A DNA stretch of 64,000 bases from Dyadobacter sp. CY356 (GTDB lineage Bacteria > Bacteroidota > Bacteroidia > Cytophagales > Spirosomataceae). Within the stretch, counting starts at the first letter, position 1. Each line of letters opens with the position of its first letter. The DNA lies in contig NZ_JAJTSZ010000011.1 in assembly GCF_021440195.1 (NCBI RefSeq), forward strand, positions 1 through 64,000, in the 5' to 3' direction. Both the position numbers and the translations under genes were made by a program. The notes under the pieces are model-generated. The model did no database searches. It saw only the letters and a program-made list of their open reading frames with translations, and was not told where the DNA came from. Shown one piece after another: positions 31,632-41,092 of this stretch.

Positions 31632-32795
31632 ATGTCAAAAAAAAGAATAGCCATTTTAGGCTCCACAGGTTCTATCGGGACGCAGGCTTTGGATGTCATT
31701 GAAGCCAATCCTGAAATTTTTTCGGTGGAAGTACTCACAGCCCAGAACAACGCCGATCTGCTGATTGAACAGGCCGTGAAGTTTTTGCCAAAAGTGGTGG
31801 TCATAGGAAACGAGTCTTTTTATGACAAAGTGTCCGCTGCGCTTTCTTCTTTCCGGATTAAGGTATATGGCGGAAATGCGGCTTTGGTTTCTGTTGTGGA
31901 ATCCGACGACATAGATATTGTACTGACAGCCATGGTTGGTTATGCGGGATTATTGCCAACCATTCACGCCATCAAAGCTGGAAAAAACATTGCCCTGGCC
32001 AACAAGGAAACACTGGTTGTTGCCGGGGAATTGATCACAAATCTGGCGAATGAAAATAACGTTAGTATATATCCGGTAGATTCTGAGCATTCCGCTATTT
32101 TCCAGTGTTTGGTTGGCGAAGAAAATAATCCGGTTGAAAAAATAATACTAACAGCGTCCGGCGGACCATTCCGGGGAAAAGACAGTGCTTTTTTAGCTTC
32201 TGTCACCAAGCAGCAGGCACTCAAACACCCGAATTGGAGCATGGGTGCCAAGATCACGATTGACTCTGCCACGCTGATGAATAAAGGGCTGGAAGTGATT
32301 GAAGCCAAATGGCTGTTCGATCTTTCTGCCAGCCAGATTGATGTCATCGTACATCCGCAAAGCATAATTCATTCTATGGTGCAGTTTGAGGATGGCAGTA
32401 TCAAAGCACAAATGGGTTTGCCTGATATGAAATTGCCGATTCAATATGCACTTCATTATCCATACCGATTGAAATCTTCTTTTCCAAGATTTGATTTTAC
32501 AGCATATCCATCGCTGACATTTGAAAAACCGGATCTTGAAACTTTCCGGAATCTTGCAATTGCATATCAGGCTTTGGAGAAAAAAGGAAATGCGGCCTGT
32601 ATTGTGAATGCAGCCAATGAAATTGCAGTGGAAGCGTTTCTTCAGGACAGGATCGGATTTCTGGAAATTTCAGATGTGATCATCGAAAGCATCGCCAAAA
32701 TTGACTATGTTGAAAATCCGACCTATCTTGACTACGTGAACACCAATGAAGCTACAAGGCGCTTTGCTTTGGAAATGATACAAGTAAAAGTATAG
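31632..32795 (+). CDS. dxr: 1-deoxy-D-xylulose 5-phosphate reductoisomerase
   Basis: 387 residues. The second MEP-pathway step: rearranges and reduces DXP to MEP with NADPH and a metal. NADPH-binding GSTGSIGTQALDVI at the start, ANKETLVVAG, PVDSEHSAIFQ (metal-binding), SMGAKITIDSATLMNKGLE. Full length. The stop codon touches the ATG of the next gene with no gap. In many Bacteroidota rseP follows dxr; here a small membrane protein does. Confidence 0.97.
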   Translation: MSKKRIAILGSTGSIGTQALDVIEANPEIFSVEVLTAQNNADLLIEQAVKFLPKVVVIGNESFYDKVSAALSSFRIKVYGGNAALVSVVESDDIDIVLTAMVGYAGLLPTIHAIKAGKNIALANKETLVVAGELITNLANENNVSIYPVDSEHSAIFQCLVGEENNPVEKIILTASGGPFRGKDSAFLASVTKQQALKHPNWSMGAKITIDSATLMNKGLEVIEAKWLFDLSASQIDVIVHPQSIIHSMVQFEDGSIKAQMGLPDMKLPIQYALHYPYRLKSSFPRFDFTAYPSLTFEKPDLETFRNLAIAYQALEKKGNAACIVNAANEIAVEAFLQDRIGFLEISDVIIESIAKIDYVENPTYLDYVNTNEATRRFALEMIQVKV

Positions 32796-33245
32796 ATGAA
32801 AGGAATTTTTTTAAAATATATATCAGTCGCCCTCGCCAGTACGCTTAAATTTTTTGGAGGCCCTATTACAGGCGTAATTTTAAACCTGACCTGGATTGAA
32901 ACCGCACTGTGTTCCATTGCGGGAATGATGTTCAGCGTTTTAGTGGTGACCTTTGTAGGAAAAGGGATCCAGGCACTTTTGAAAAAACACAGAAAAGGAG
33001 AGCCAAAAAGATTTAGTAAAACCAACCGCATGGCGGTACGGATCTGGAAGAAATTTGGTATCATAGGTATTGCACTTTTGACGCCACCGCTATTTACTCC
33101 GATTTTTGGAACAGCACTGGCCGTGGCCTTTCGTGTGCCGAGAACTTCCATTTTTCTTTATATGACATTAAGTGCGATAGGATGGGGCTTTTTTGTATCT
33201 TACATCGCTCACAAAATGACTTTTATTCAGGAATGGATCAAATAA
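32796..33245 (+). CDS. Small multi-pass membrane protein
   Basis: 149 residues with three to four hydrophobic segments. GGPITGVILNLTWIETALCS and LLTPPLFTPIFGTALAVAF recall small multidrug-export/DedA-like proteins, but the match is weak. The middle is strongly basic (KKHRKGEPKRFSKTNR) and probably cytoplasmic. The start codon abuts the dxr stop, so it is surely co-transcribed and probably translationally coupled. Function unknown. Confidence 0.7.
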   Translation: MKGIFLKYISVALASTLKFFGGPITGVILNLTWIETALCSIAGMMFSVLVVTFVGKGIQALLKKHRKGEPKRFSKTNRMAVRIWKKFGIIGIALLTPPLFTPIFGTALAVAFRVPRTSIFLYMTLSAIGWGFFVSYIAHKMTFIQEWIK

Positions 33246-33292
33246 AAAAGCGTACATCAATGCAAGCTTTCTACAAATGACATATTCTGGAA

Positions 33293-34057
33293 TTATCTGC
33301 TAACTTCTTTTTTCGGAGCTACTGACTTTTTCATATAATCACCACGGGAGAAAAACTTTTCGATAAAGCAATACATCAGAATAAAGAAATAGCGGCTTCC
33401 CATTTCTTTGATCTTCAATTTCGACTCGCCATATTTCCTGTTTGTCCAGCTATTTGGTACAACCGCATAATTATAACCACGAACGATCGCCTTCAATGGA
33501 AGTTCAATGGTAAGATTGAAATGCGGCGCAAGAAAAGGTTTGATACCTTCAATTGTTTCTCTTTTGTAAAGTTTGAAAGCGTTGGTTGTATCGTTGTATT
33601 TGATACCCATGATCATGCGTACAATGAAATTTGCCACGCGGTTGATTACTTTTTTCAGAGCCGGATAGTCTATTACCTTTCCGCCTTTTTCCCAACGAGA
33701 TCCAAAAACGCAATCATAATCGCCTTCCAGCATCTTGAAATAATATTTCACAAGATCCTCAGGATCATCCGATAAATCGGCCATAAATACGGCCACGCAA
33801 TCTCCTGTGAAACGTTCAAGACCATAACGAACAGCATATCCAAAACCATTAGGCCCCAGATTGGTCTGGTAAACGAGTGTTGGAATTTCGATGGAAAGTT
33901 CATCCAAAACACGGACAGTACCGTCTTTTGAATTATCGTTCGTTACGAAAATTTCGTGTGGGATATTGTACTTCTTCAAGGTTTGATAAAGTGACCTTAA
34001 AGTGTCAGTGATCGATTCTTCTTCGTTATATGCTGGTATTACAACACTTAGCTTCAT
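33293..34057 (-). CDS. Glycosyltransferase family 2, DPM1-like
   Basis: 254 residues. GT-A fold: VVIPAYNEEESI (N-terminal nucleotide site), TNDNSKDGT, and ADLSDDPEDLV (acidic metal-binding cluster). RYGLERFTG and RYGESKLKI resemble polyprenyl-phosphate hexose synthases. It likely moves a sugar to a lipid carrier or a growing glycan. Last of the minus-strand cluster that runs down from 38897. Confidence 0.85.
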   Translation of the reverse strand: MKLSVVIPAYNEEESITDTLRSLYQTLKKYNIPHEIFVTNDNSKDGTVRVLDELSIEIPTLVYQTNLGPNGFGYAVRYGLERFTGDCVAVFMADLSDDPEDLVKYYFKMLEGDYDCVFGSRWEKGGKVIDYPALKKVINRVANFIVRMIMGIKYNDTTNAFKLYKRETIEGIKPFLAPHFNLTIELPLKAIVRGYNYAVVPNSWTNRKYGESKLKIKEMGSRYFFILMYCFIEKFFSRGDYMKKSVAPKKEVSR

Positions 34058-34095
34058 CTATGTTCGGATTGAAAAACAGTACAAATTAAAGATTA

Positions 34096-34929
34096 TTATA
34101 TTGAACTGCCAATTTTTTCTAGTTTTCGTAATTGTTCGTTATAGCTGGCAACGGTTTTGATAATCGTATCATCATACTTTTTATCAAGCCAAAGGTTCAC
34201 ATTTTCGAACATTTCCTTTCTGTTTTTCAAAAACCATACATTCACATTGGAGTGAACATTGCTAAGCCCGGCACTGTGTTTTCTATACACGCCCATGGTT
34301 TCCGGCAGGTAGCCAATTTTTCCTTTTGCAGCCAGCTGAATACTTAATGCCCAGTCGCCTGCGGCAGCCAGTGCATGCCAGGAAGCGAAATCTTCTGTCA
34401 GGAAATAATTCCGGTACATCCAGCTTGCAGTGGCCATAAACCAGCGATCCTGAATAATGTCGTCAATTGAGGAAACAAGTAGCTGTGAATCTTTATTGAA
34501 TGTGTGGCTGGGGGAGCCGTCCTCATAGGTTACCAGCATATTGTGGTGGCAAATAGCAAAATCCGGATGCGCGTCCAGAAAATCAACCTGTTTTTGAAGT
34601 TTGTGCGGATCTGTCCAGTAATCATCACCCTCACACATGGCCACATATTCGCCTTTGCAGGCTTTCAACAATTGCAGCACATTATTTCTTCCGGCAAACT
34701 CCCGCGGACTGGCTGGTCCCTGATTTTCCTTATGCAGATAGGCTCTGATTATTTCCGGATATTGTTCGGCATATTTTTGAATAATCTGTTGGGAATTGTC
34801 CGTGGAAGCATCATCACCAATCACAATTTCAAACGCAAAATCAGTTTCCTGCATGAGCGCGCCTTTCAGCATTTGCTCAATATATTCTTCGTGATTGAAG
34901 GTCGGCACACAAACGGATACTTTTATCAT
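34096..34929 (-). CDS. Glycosyltransferase family 2 (paralogue 1)
   Basis: 277 residues from the ATG at 34929 (MIKVSVCVPTFNHEEYIEQM); an ATG two codons earlier (34935) is possible. The full open frame begins with a TTG that overlaps the upstream stop and is less likely. GT-A motifs: VCVPTFNHEEYI, GDDASTDNS and CEGDDYWTDPHKL. The segment YWTD..KLQKQVDF followed by HPD recurs in the next gene, so the two are close paralogues. Probably adds a sugar in surface glycan synthesis. Confidence 0.88.
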   Translation of the reverse strand: MIKVSVCVPTFNHEEYIEQMLKGALMQETDFAFEIVIGDDASTDNSQQIIQKYAEQYPEIIRAYLHKENQGPASPREFAGRNNVLQLLKACKGEYVAMCEGDDYWTDPHKLQKQVDFLDAHPDFAICHHNMLVTYEDGSPSHTFNKDSQLLVSSIDDIIQDRWFMATASWMYRNYFLTEDFASWHALAAAGDWALSIQLAAKGKIGYLPETMGVYRKHSAGLSNVHSNVNVWFLKNRKEMFENVNLWLDKKYDDTIIKTVASYNEQLRKLEKIGSSI

Positions 34930-34946
34930 AGTCATCCAAATATTAT

Positions 34947-35921
34947 TCAATGACTTGACTGGCGAAAGCGATAAGGCAAAAGGGCAACAAAACTATATGC
35001 ACTCATCAACCATTTTGGCAAAATATAATCGCGCGTTACTTCTTTGCATTCTGTGAGATCTGCACCTTTGAGAAGAAGATAATTTGCAGCCAAACCTGCC
35101 CTTCTGAAATAACTTCTTGACATCTGTCTGGCATCCAGCAGCATACGATAATATCTTGCAATATTTTTTCGTAAGGATTTATCAAACTGATGATTTGTCT
35201 CTTCGTTGATACCTTTGTACATCATAATCCGGTTACGCAAAAAACGGACGTCGCGGTAATGATCTTTGAAACTGACGCCACCTCTGTTTTTTCTGTAAAC
35301 CGACATAACACCCGGAACGTATCCTATCGGGCCATGTTTGGCTAAAATTACGTAACGGGGAATATCACCGCTGGTTGATTTCAAAAACCATTCTGGATAA
35401 TACATCAGATGGTTTTTGAACATCACAGCCGAAGTGGCCATAAACCAGATCTCATCTTCACCAATGAGATCTTCCATTTCAATTTTTGTCTTTTGATTTG
35501 GCGGATTTACTTCAACCGAAGGTGAGCCGTCTTCATAAGTAATAAGCGCATTATGAAAACAGGCAGAATAATCCGGATGAGAATCCATGAAATCAACCTG
35601 TTTCTGAAGCTTGGTAGCGTCTGTCCAGTAATCATCGCCATCCAAAGGTGCAATGTATTGTCCGTCAGCTAATTTCAATGTTTCAATGGTATTAAAAAGA
35701 CCGTTCTGTCCAAGGTTTTTGGAATGCAGAACGGCCTTTACTATTCCGGGATACCGGTTTTGATAATCTAAAATAATATCTCTCGCTCCATCCGTTGAGA
35801 AGTCGTCGCCGACAAGTATTTCGTAATCAAAATTTGTCGTTTGATTCAAAGCACTTTCTATCGTTTTACCAATAAAAGCGGCCTGGTTGAACGTAAGTAT
35901 AACTACACTTACCTTATTCAT
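34947..35921 (-). CDS. Glycosyltransferase family 2 (paralogue 2)
   Basis: 324 residues from ATG 35921 (MNKVSVVILTFNQAAF); the open frame reaches a TTG at 35936, which is less likely. VVILTFNQAAFIG, GDDFSTDGA and LDGDDYWTDATKL are the nucleotide and metal sites. It is similar through the catalytic half to the next gene and differs in its longer, basic C terminus (about 235-324). The tandem suggests two linkages in one glycan. Confidence 0.88.
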   Translation of the reverse strand: MNKVSVVILTFNQAAFIGKTIESALNQTTNFDYEILVGDDFSTDGARDIILDYQNRYPGIVKAVLHSKNLGQNGLFNTIETLKLADGQYIAPLDGDDYWTDATKLQKQVDFMDSHPDYSACFHNALITYEDGSPSVEVNPPNQKTKIEMEDLIGEDEIWFMATSAVMFKNHLMYYPEWFLKSTSGDIPRYVILAKHGPIGYVPGVMSVYRKNRGGVSFKDHYRDVRFLRNRIMMYKGINEETNHQFDKSLRKNIARYYRMLLDARQMSRSYFRRAGLAANYLLLKGADLTECKEVTRDYILPKWLMSAYSFVALLPYRFRQSSH

Positions 35922-35992
35922 AATTTTAACTGTCAATGGATTAGCTGATGTTCTTCACGTTTCGTCATAAAAATGGCAAAGCCATTACTTTC

Positions 35993-36811
35993 TCAGCTAA
36001 ATACCTGCTGTAATTGCTGAACGCTTGGGAAATCCGGCGTCACCAATTCTTTTTCCGGTGCGTAAATGTAAGCCATCGGATATCCGCGCTCAATAAATGT
36101 TGGTTCGTCCAGATTGTTATACCGCAACTGAACCGACCAGCGGATATTATTTGTAACATTATTTCCGGACTGATGTACCAGAAAAGCAGAAAAAATCAAA
36201 ATATCGCCCACCGAAAATTCTGTCTGAACAAAATCTTCATCTTTGATTCCTGCTGTAATTCCACCCTGGTAACCAGAAGTGTTGGATTCTTTCAAACCTG
36301 TTTTGTGGCTGCCCGGAATTACCTGCAAAGCACCAATGTCAGCACCTGCATCTACCATAGGAAACCAGATCACCGTGCTGTCCAAAGATCCCTGGCCAGT
36401 GCGCCAATCCTGATGCGCATCCAGTTTCCAGTGTTTGCTGCCATCTTTTGACAAAAAACGGCTGTTAAACTGCATTGCCGGACGTGCTCCGATAATCGGA
36501 TTTGACACACCTACCTGCTTTAACAAATCTTCAATCTGCGGATCAACACCCAGTCTGTGTAAAGAAAATGAATGCTGTACCGTTTTTCCTGTGTTGACAA
36601 AAGCATTGAAATCCTTTTCGAAAAATTCAAACATTGCATTTTCGAAAGCGTCTTTATCATCAATATCAACCGACTTTCCGGTTACTCTTTTTATCTGGAC
36701 TGCAAAAATTTTGCGTGCCTCGGTATAAATTGAATTGATTAAATCCTTATCTAAAAAATTACGAAGGATGACAAACCCGTCGTTATTAAATTGCTGCTGA
36801 AGTGTGCTCAT
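35993..36811 (-). CDS. Phytanoyl-CoA dioxygenase (PhyH) family protein
   Basis: 272 residues. Fe(II)/2-oxoglutarate oxygenase fold: DAHQDW provides the HxD pair (about residue 130), the distal histidine is in LVHQSGNN, and an arginine in IRWSVQLRYN could bind 2-oxoglutarate. It would hydroxylate a small molecule or a sugar-linked group. Its position between glycosyltransferase and glycosidase-like genes points to a sugar-related substrate, but that is inference. It starts about 190 bases after the propeller gene. Confidence 0.82.
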   Translation of the reverse strand: MSTLQQQFNNDGFVILRNFLDKDLINSIYTEARKIFAVQIKRVTGKSVDIDDKDAFENAMFEFFEKDFNAFVNTGKTVQHSFSLHRLGVDPQIEDLLKQVGVSNPIIGARPAMQFNSRFLSKDGSKHWKLDAHQDWRTGQGSLDSTVIWFPMVDAGADIGALQVIPGSHKTGLKESNTSGYQGGITAGIKDEDFVQTEFSVGDILIFSAFLVHQSGNNVTNNIRWSVQLRYNNLDEPTFIERGYPMAYIYAPEKELVTPDFPSVQQLQQVFS

Positions 36812-36998
36812 TTTGTTGTTGATTTTCGATTTATAAAGTGAAAAACAAATTGTGAAACAGAATTTTTAATTCTATGTAACTAATTGATAATTAATTTTTT
36901 AAACTTAATTTATCCTTAGTTTCACTTGTTATTCACAAATTTATAATTCTTTTCCTGGTCAAATAATGACTTTGGTTATTCTTTTTTGTGACAGAAAA

Positions 36999-37934
36999 TT
37001 AATCTTCCCAAACTGCATAGGCGAAACCTGCTGCACCAAATCCATTACCATTATACAGCAAATATTTTTTGCCGTTATGTTCATAATAGTTGGCATAATT
37101 GATCATCTGATAATCGAAATCTTCCGGGTTGTCGGATTTTCCAATTCCTACCAGATTGTCTTTGCGTTCCCAGGTTTCTCCATCTGTTGATTCTGCGTAA
37201 CCTAAGCGATAACTTTGGTTACGGTCGGTGCGGTAATCCGTCGCGTTCCGGTAAGAATAGTACATTTTGTAAATACCATTTTCCTTAAAAACACTCGGGC
37301 GCCCAACGGCATGCAGGAAATCGTCAAAATCCAGTGTTGGAATATCACTGATTTCCCAATGAATACCGTCTTTTGACGTTGCCGACTGACCGCGATAAAA
37401 TGGCTCAGGATAACCGTGGATATATTCGCACTTATGTCCTGAAATGTACCACATTCTCCATGTACCGTCCTCTTCGCGCATCACAGAAGGTTGTGCCGCC
37501 CAGATTGGATTTTGAATGCTGCGGTCCATAATCGGGCCTTTGAACATTTTTTCAAACGTTAATCCGCCGTCTTTACTCACAGACAATCCCATCGACAAAC
37601 GATAAGAATTATGTGTTCGGTTCCAGCCGGTATAATAAAGCCAGATATCACCATTTGGCATATCAACAAACCAGGCTGGCATTGCTCCGGTTTCGTCATA
37701 TTCGCCGGGACCGCCTAATTCTAGGACCGGTTTGTCGTGGATATAAAGAATCTTCGATGGATCTTCATAATCCACGTCAATGAAAGTAGGTCTGGATTGA
37801 CCGCTTGCATCGCGGGATGAAAAATAAACGCGTAAAAAATCTTTATGCTTGTAAGCGAACGGAACCTGTGCGTGCGAAAGACTGTGCGGCAAAGTTCCAT
37901 CCGGCTTGTATACTACTCCTTTTTTAACCCACAT
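36999..37934 (-). CDS. Beta-propeller glycosidase-like protein
   Basis: 311 residues without a signal peptide. Repeated blade pieces are visible: YYTGWNR..YRLSMGLSVSKDGGLTF, WRMWYISG..GQSATSKDGIHWEI and YKMYYSYRN..YRLGYAESTDGETWE, a five-blade pattern like GH43/GH32/GH62 proteins. Acidic residues at blade starts could be catalytic, but I cannot assign them. The lack of a signal peptide suggests cytoplasmic action on a precursor, or a non-enzymatic sugar-binding role. Part of the same minus-strand cluster. Confidence 0.75.
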   Translation of the reverse strand: MWVKKGVVYKPDGTLPHSLSHAQVPFAYKHKDFLRVYFSSRDASGQSRPTFIDVDYEDPSKILYIHDKPVLELGGPGEYDETGAMPAWFVDMPNGDIWLYYTGWNRTHNSYRLSMGLSVSKDGGLTFEKMFKGPIMDRSIQNPIWAAQPSVMREEDGTWRMWYISGHKCEYIHGYPEPFYRGQSATSKDGIHWEISDIPTLDFDDFLHAVGRPSVFKENGIYKMYYSYRNATDYRTDRNQSYRLGYAESTDGETWERKDNLVGIGKSDNPEDFDYQMINYANYYEHNGKKYLLYNGNGFGAAGFAYAVWED

Positions 37935-38015
37935 ATTTTATTGAATTCAAAGTCTGCCTTTTGGCAAATTATTGACACAAACTAATTTGCTCTAAAACCG
38001 ACTACAAAATTTCAG

Positions 38016-38897
38016 TTAAGCGTCCGCTTTATCAGCGCGCAAACGCCAGTTATCAACGAAATCTTTTCCAGGAATCGGAAGATCGATATCAACTTCCGGA
38101 GCTTTTGCTGTAACCGTATATTCCATTACATAAAAAGCATTCCCGAAAACATAGTGCAATTTGAAATTCTCAACATTAGCAGGAACATCTTCAATCGGTA
38201 CCTCAGCACGGAACAAAGGGTTTGCTTTCAATAAAGTAGCATAAGTCGGTGTATTCCGCAACCATGGGGCAACACTTTCATCACCAACCACAACTTTTCC
38301 ACCGGGGCGGACAACGCGGGTAAGTTCGTCAAACGCTTTTTTTCTTTCAGAGAAAGTATTGATACCACCGAAATGGAAAACTGCGTCAAAAGTATCGTCG
38401 GCAAATGGCAGATAAGAGCCATTTCCTAAAAAGTAATGAACGTTGACATCCTCGGTAGAAAGTTTTTCCTGAGCCAGTTTCAGCATATTTGGAGATAGAT
38501 CCGACAAAACAGCAGTTCCGCCTGGTTTTACTTTTTCCAAAATCAAGGCAGAATCTTTTCCGGTTCCGGCACCAACTTCAAGTGCTTTCATACCTGGTTT
38601 CAAATCCATCAGATCAATAAAAAAGCGGCGTGTGGCTGCTTCATCGGAGTGATTCAAAGTTTCGAAAACCCAGGATACACCTTTGTCGTAACGAAGGAAT
38701 GCCTGATCGTAAAGATATTGTTCGTGTGCGTCGCCTGGTAGTAACTCCTTAGGATAAAGCATGTTGACAATTCCTGTGTCACCTACTTCATATATTGTAC
38801 CATCTTCACTGGTAAGCGTTTTGCCGTCTGCGGCGATTGTTAATGGACTGCCGGTAAGCGGACAAACCAACGCTTTTAGAAAATCCTGATGCGTCAT
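38016..38897 (-). CDS. Class I SAM-dependent methyltransferase
   Basis: 293 residues. A short N-terminal Trm112-like part (LVCPLTGSPL..EDGTIYEVGDTGIVNML, about 10-50) precedes a Rossmann methyltransferase: ALEVGAGTGKDSALI (motif I, about 110-125), ADDTFDAVFHFGGINTF (motif III/IV) and VRPGGKVVVGDE. First gene of the minus-strand glycan cluster; a CAAAATTA box (minus TAATTTTG) lies at 38928-38935. Probably methylates a sugar or a small acceptor made by the cluster. Confidence 0.88.
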   Translation of the reverse strand: MTHQDFLKALVCPLTGSPLTIAADGKTLTSEDGTIYEVGDTGIVNMLYPKELLPGDAHEQYLYDQAFLRYDKGVSWVFETLNHSDEAATRRFFIDLMDLKPGMKALEVGAGTGKDSALILEKVKPGGTAVLSDLSPNMLKLAQEKLSTEDVNVHYFLGNGSYLPFADDTFDAVFHFGGINTFSERKKAFDELTRVVRPGGKVVVGDESVAPWLRNTPTYATLLKANPLFRAEVPIEDVPANVENFKLHYVFGNAFYVMEYTVTAKAPEVDIDLPIPGKDFVDNWRLRADKADA

Positions 38898-39051
38898 TAC
38901 GTTTTTTGCTATATTGATGTGTTAAGCCAAAATTACTTTATTTTCTTAGAAGTACTTTAAAATTAGGCGTTGATGTTACTAAAAGGACGATATAAATCTT
39001 TGATTTTTATCAATCCCCGTTTTCCACATTCTGCCCGATTCTATTTCTTCG

Positions 39052-39059
39052 TACCTTTG
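39052..39059 (+). promoter_or_regulatory. -7 box of the M20 amidohydrolase gene
   Basis: TACCTTTG matches TAnnTTTG, about 67 bases before the ATG. No clear -33 TTG. Confidence 0.45.
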
Positions 39060-39126
39060 CAGAGCATATACCGGAAAAATTATCAAATCCGGTTTTGCTC
39101 ATTATATTCATTTTCTCTTTGTACAT

Positions 39127-40320
39127 ATGTTTGACCTGCAACAAAAAATAAAGTCACTCGCGAAGGAACAGGCGGCGAGCGTTATTGCCAATCGCCGTCA
39201 TTTACATACCAATCCGGAATTGTCGTTTGAAGAATTTAAAACTGCACAATTTGTTGCAGAAGAACTTCGTGCATTGGGATTGACGCCGCAGGAAGGTATT
39301 GCAGGAACCGGACTTGTTGCTTTGATTGAAGGAAAAAATCCCGGAAAAAAAATAGTTGGTCTGCGTGCGGATATGGATGCTTTGCCGATTGTTGAAGCCA
39401 ACGATGGTCCATATAAATCGCAGGTACCGGGGGTTATGCACGCTTGTGGTCATGATGTACATACAGCTTCGTTACTTGGAACTGCCAGAATTTTAAATCA
39501 AATAAAGGATCAGTTTGAAGGAACAATAAAACTTGTTTTTCAACCTGCTGAGGAAAAAGCACCGGGCGGAGCTTCTCTGATGATAAAAGAAGGCGTTCTG
39601 GAAAACCCCAGGCCGATAAGCATGATGGGGCAACACGTTGCACCGAATATTCCGGTTGGTAAAATCGGTTTTCGTGAGGGGATGTACATGGCCAGCACCG
39701 ATGAATTGTATGTTACAGTAATTGGAAAAGGCGGTCACGCAGCAGCACCAGATCAATTGATTGATCCGATTTTAATTGCCTCACACATTGTCGTGGCTTT
39801 GCAGCAAATTATTAGTCGTTATAGAAAACCGTCCAATCCGGCTGTTTTATCTTTTGGCCGTTTCATAGCAGATGGCGTTACGAATGTAATTCCGAATGAA
39901 GTTACCTTGCAGGGAACATGGCGTTGTATGGACGAACAATGGCGTGAAGACGGGTTGAAAAAAATGAAGAAAATGGCAGAGGGCATGGCCGAGGCCATGG
40001 GTGGAAGCTGTGTTTTTGAAATTGTAAAAGGTTATCCATTTCTGAAAAATCACCCGGAATTAACCCGCCGGGTAAGATCAGCGGCAACGGAATATATGGG
40101 TGTAGAAAATATTGTAGACCTTGACCTGTGGATGGCAGGAGAGGACTTTGCGTTTTATTCGCAGGTTGTAGATTCCTGTTTTTACAGATTAGGTACGCGC
40201 AATGAAGCCAAAGGAATTATTTCAGGCGTGCATACCCCCACCTTCGATGTAGACGAAACATCATTGGAAATTGCACCCGGATTGATGAGCTGGCTGGCTA
40301 TTGCTGAACTTGCCTGTTAG
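39127..40320 (+). CDS. M20 family amidohydrolase
   Basis: 397 residues. Metallopeptidase-like amidohydrolase of the M20D (hippurate/IAA-amino acid hydrolase) type. LRADMDALPI, MHACGHDVHTAS (metal histidines), FQPAEEKAPGGA (catalytic glutamates), GQHV and the late AGEDFAFY motif are intact. It hydrolyses N-acyl amino acids or similar amides. The 3' end overlaps the converging GT2 gene by 23 bases. GH3-type enzymes can make and M20D enzymes cleave amide conjugates in plants; the two genes are 8 kb apart here and a link is speculative. Confidence 0.92.
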   Translation: MFDLQQKIKSLAKEQAASVIANRRHLHTNPELSFEEFKTAQFVAEELRALGLTPQEGIAGTGLVALIEGKNPGKKIVGLRADMDALPIVEANDGPYKSQVPGVMHACGHDVHTASLLGTARILNQIKDQFEGTIKLVFQPAEEKAPGGASLMIKEGVLENPRPISMMGQHVAPNIPVGKIGFREGMYMASTDELYVTVIGKGGHAAAPDQLIDPILIASHIVVALQQIISRYRKPSNPAVLSFGRFIADGVTNVIPNEVTLQGTWRCMDEQWREDGLKKMKKMAEGMAEAMGGSCVFEIVKGYPFLKNHPELTRRVRSAATEYMGVENIVDLDLWMAGEDFAFYSQVVDSCFYRLGTRNEAKGIISGVHTPTFDVDETSLEIAPGLMSWLAIAELAC

Positions 40321-41050
40321 CAGGAATATATCTTTTAAAATAACTGTTGATTTTAAGACTTAATACGCCCAGAATTGCTTCCTTAAAAATCCCGCGGGAC
40401 ATTTTAGAGGCTCCTTTTGTCCGGTCTGTAAAGATGATTGGAACCTCTACAATGTCAAACCCGTACTTCCAGGAATTGAATTTCATTTCAATCTGAAACG
40501 CATAACCGATAAACTGGATCTTGTCCAGATCAATCGTTTCCAAAACTTTTCTTGTGTAGCAAATAAATCCGGCGGTAGGGTCCATAATTGGCATCCCTGT
40601 AATTGTCCGCACGTAATATCCTGCAAAGTAAGACATTAAAACACGGTTGATCGGCCAGTTTACTACATTGACACCTGTAATATAACGTGATCCAATAGCG
40701 GCGTCATGACCTTTTTCGGCACAGGCTTCATGCAGGCGGATTAAATCTTCCGGTGGGTGAGAGAAATCCGCATCCATCTCAAAAATGTAATTATAACCTC
40801 TTTCAAGTGCCCATTTGAAGCCATGAATATAGGCAGTTCCTAACCCAAGTTTTCCTTTACGCTCCACAAGATGGAGAGATCCGGCGAATTCTTTTTGTAA
40901 TTCCTTTACAACCGCGCCGGTCTGATCAGGTGAGCCGTCATCAATAATTAGTACATCGAAAGGTTTTGAAAGGCTGAAAACCTTTCGGATTATCGCTTCA
41001 ACATTTTCAATTTCGTTGTAGGTAGGGATTACTACAATACTTTGGTTCAC
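40298..41050 (-). CDS. Polyprenol monophosphomannose synthase-like GT2
   Basis: 250 residues. VVIPTYNEIENVEAI, IDDGSPDQTG and EMDADFSHPPEDL are the DPM1/GtrB nucleotide and metal sites; RTKGASKMSRGI matches the family's basic end motif. It makes polyprenyl-phosphate hexose on the inner membrane face. The start codon is GTG at 41050 (no ATG nearby). Followed downstream by nothing on minus; the DUF4296 lipoprotein gene lies upstream, a common Bacteroidota pair. Confidence 0.9.
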   Translation of the reverse strand: MNQSIVVIPTYNEIENVEAIIRKVFSLSKPFDVLIIDDGSPDQTGAVVKELQKEFAGSLHLVERKGKLGLGTAYIHGFKWALERGYNYIFEMDADFSHPPEDLIRLHEACAEKGHDAAIGSRYITGVNVVNWPINRVLMSYFAGYYVRTITGMPIMDPTAGFICYTRKVLETIDLDKIQFIGYAFQIEMKFNSWKYGFDIVEVPIIFTDRTKGASKMSRGIFKEAILGVLSLKINSYFKRYIPANRQVQQ

Positions 41051-41092
41051 TGGTAATTAATTTATAGTTAAAGAAGTATTTAACGTTGCCGT

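Noticed and set aside
34930..34950. TTG start overlapping the upstream stop in the GT2 gene
   Set aside because: Two ATG codons follow within 21 bases, and the second gives the canonical GT2 N terminus.
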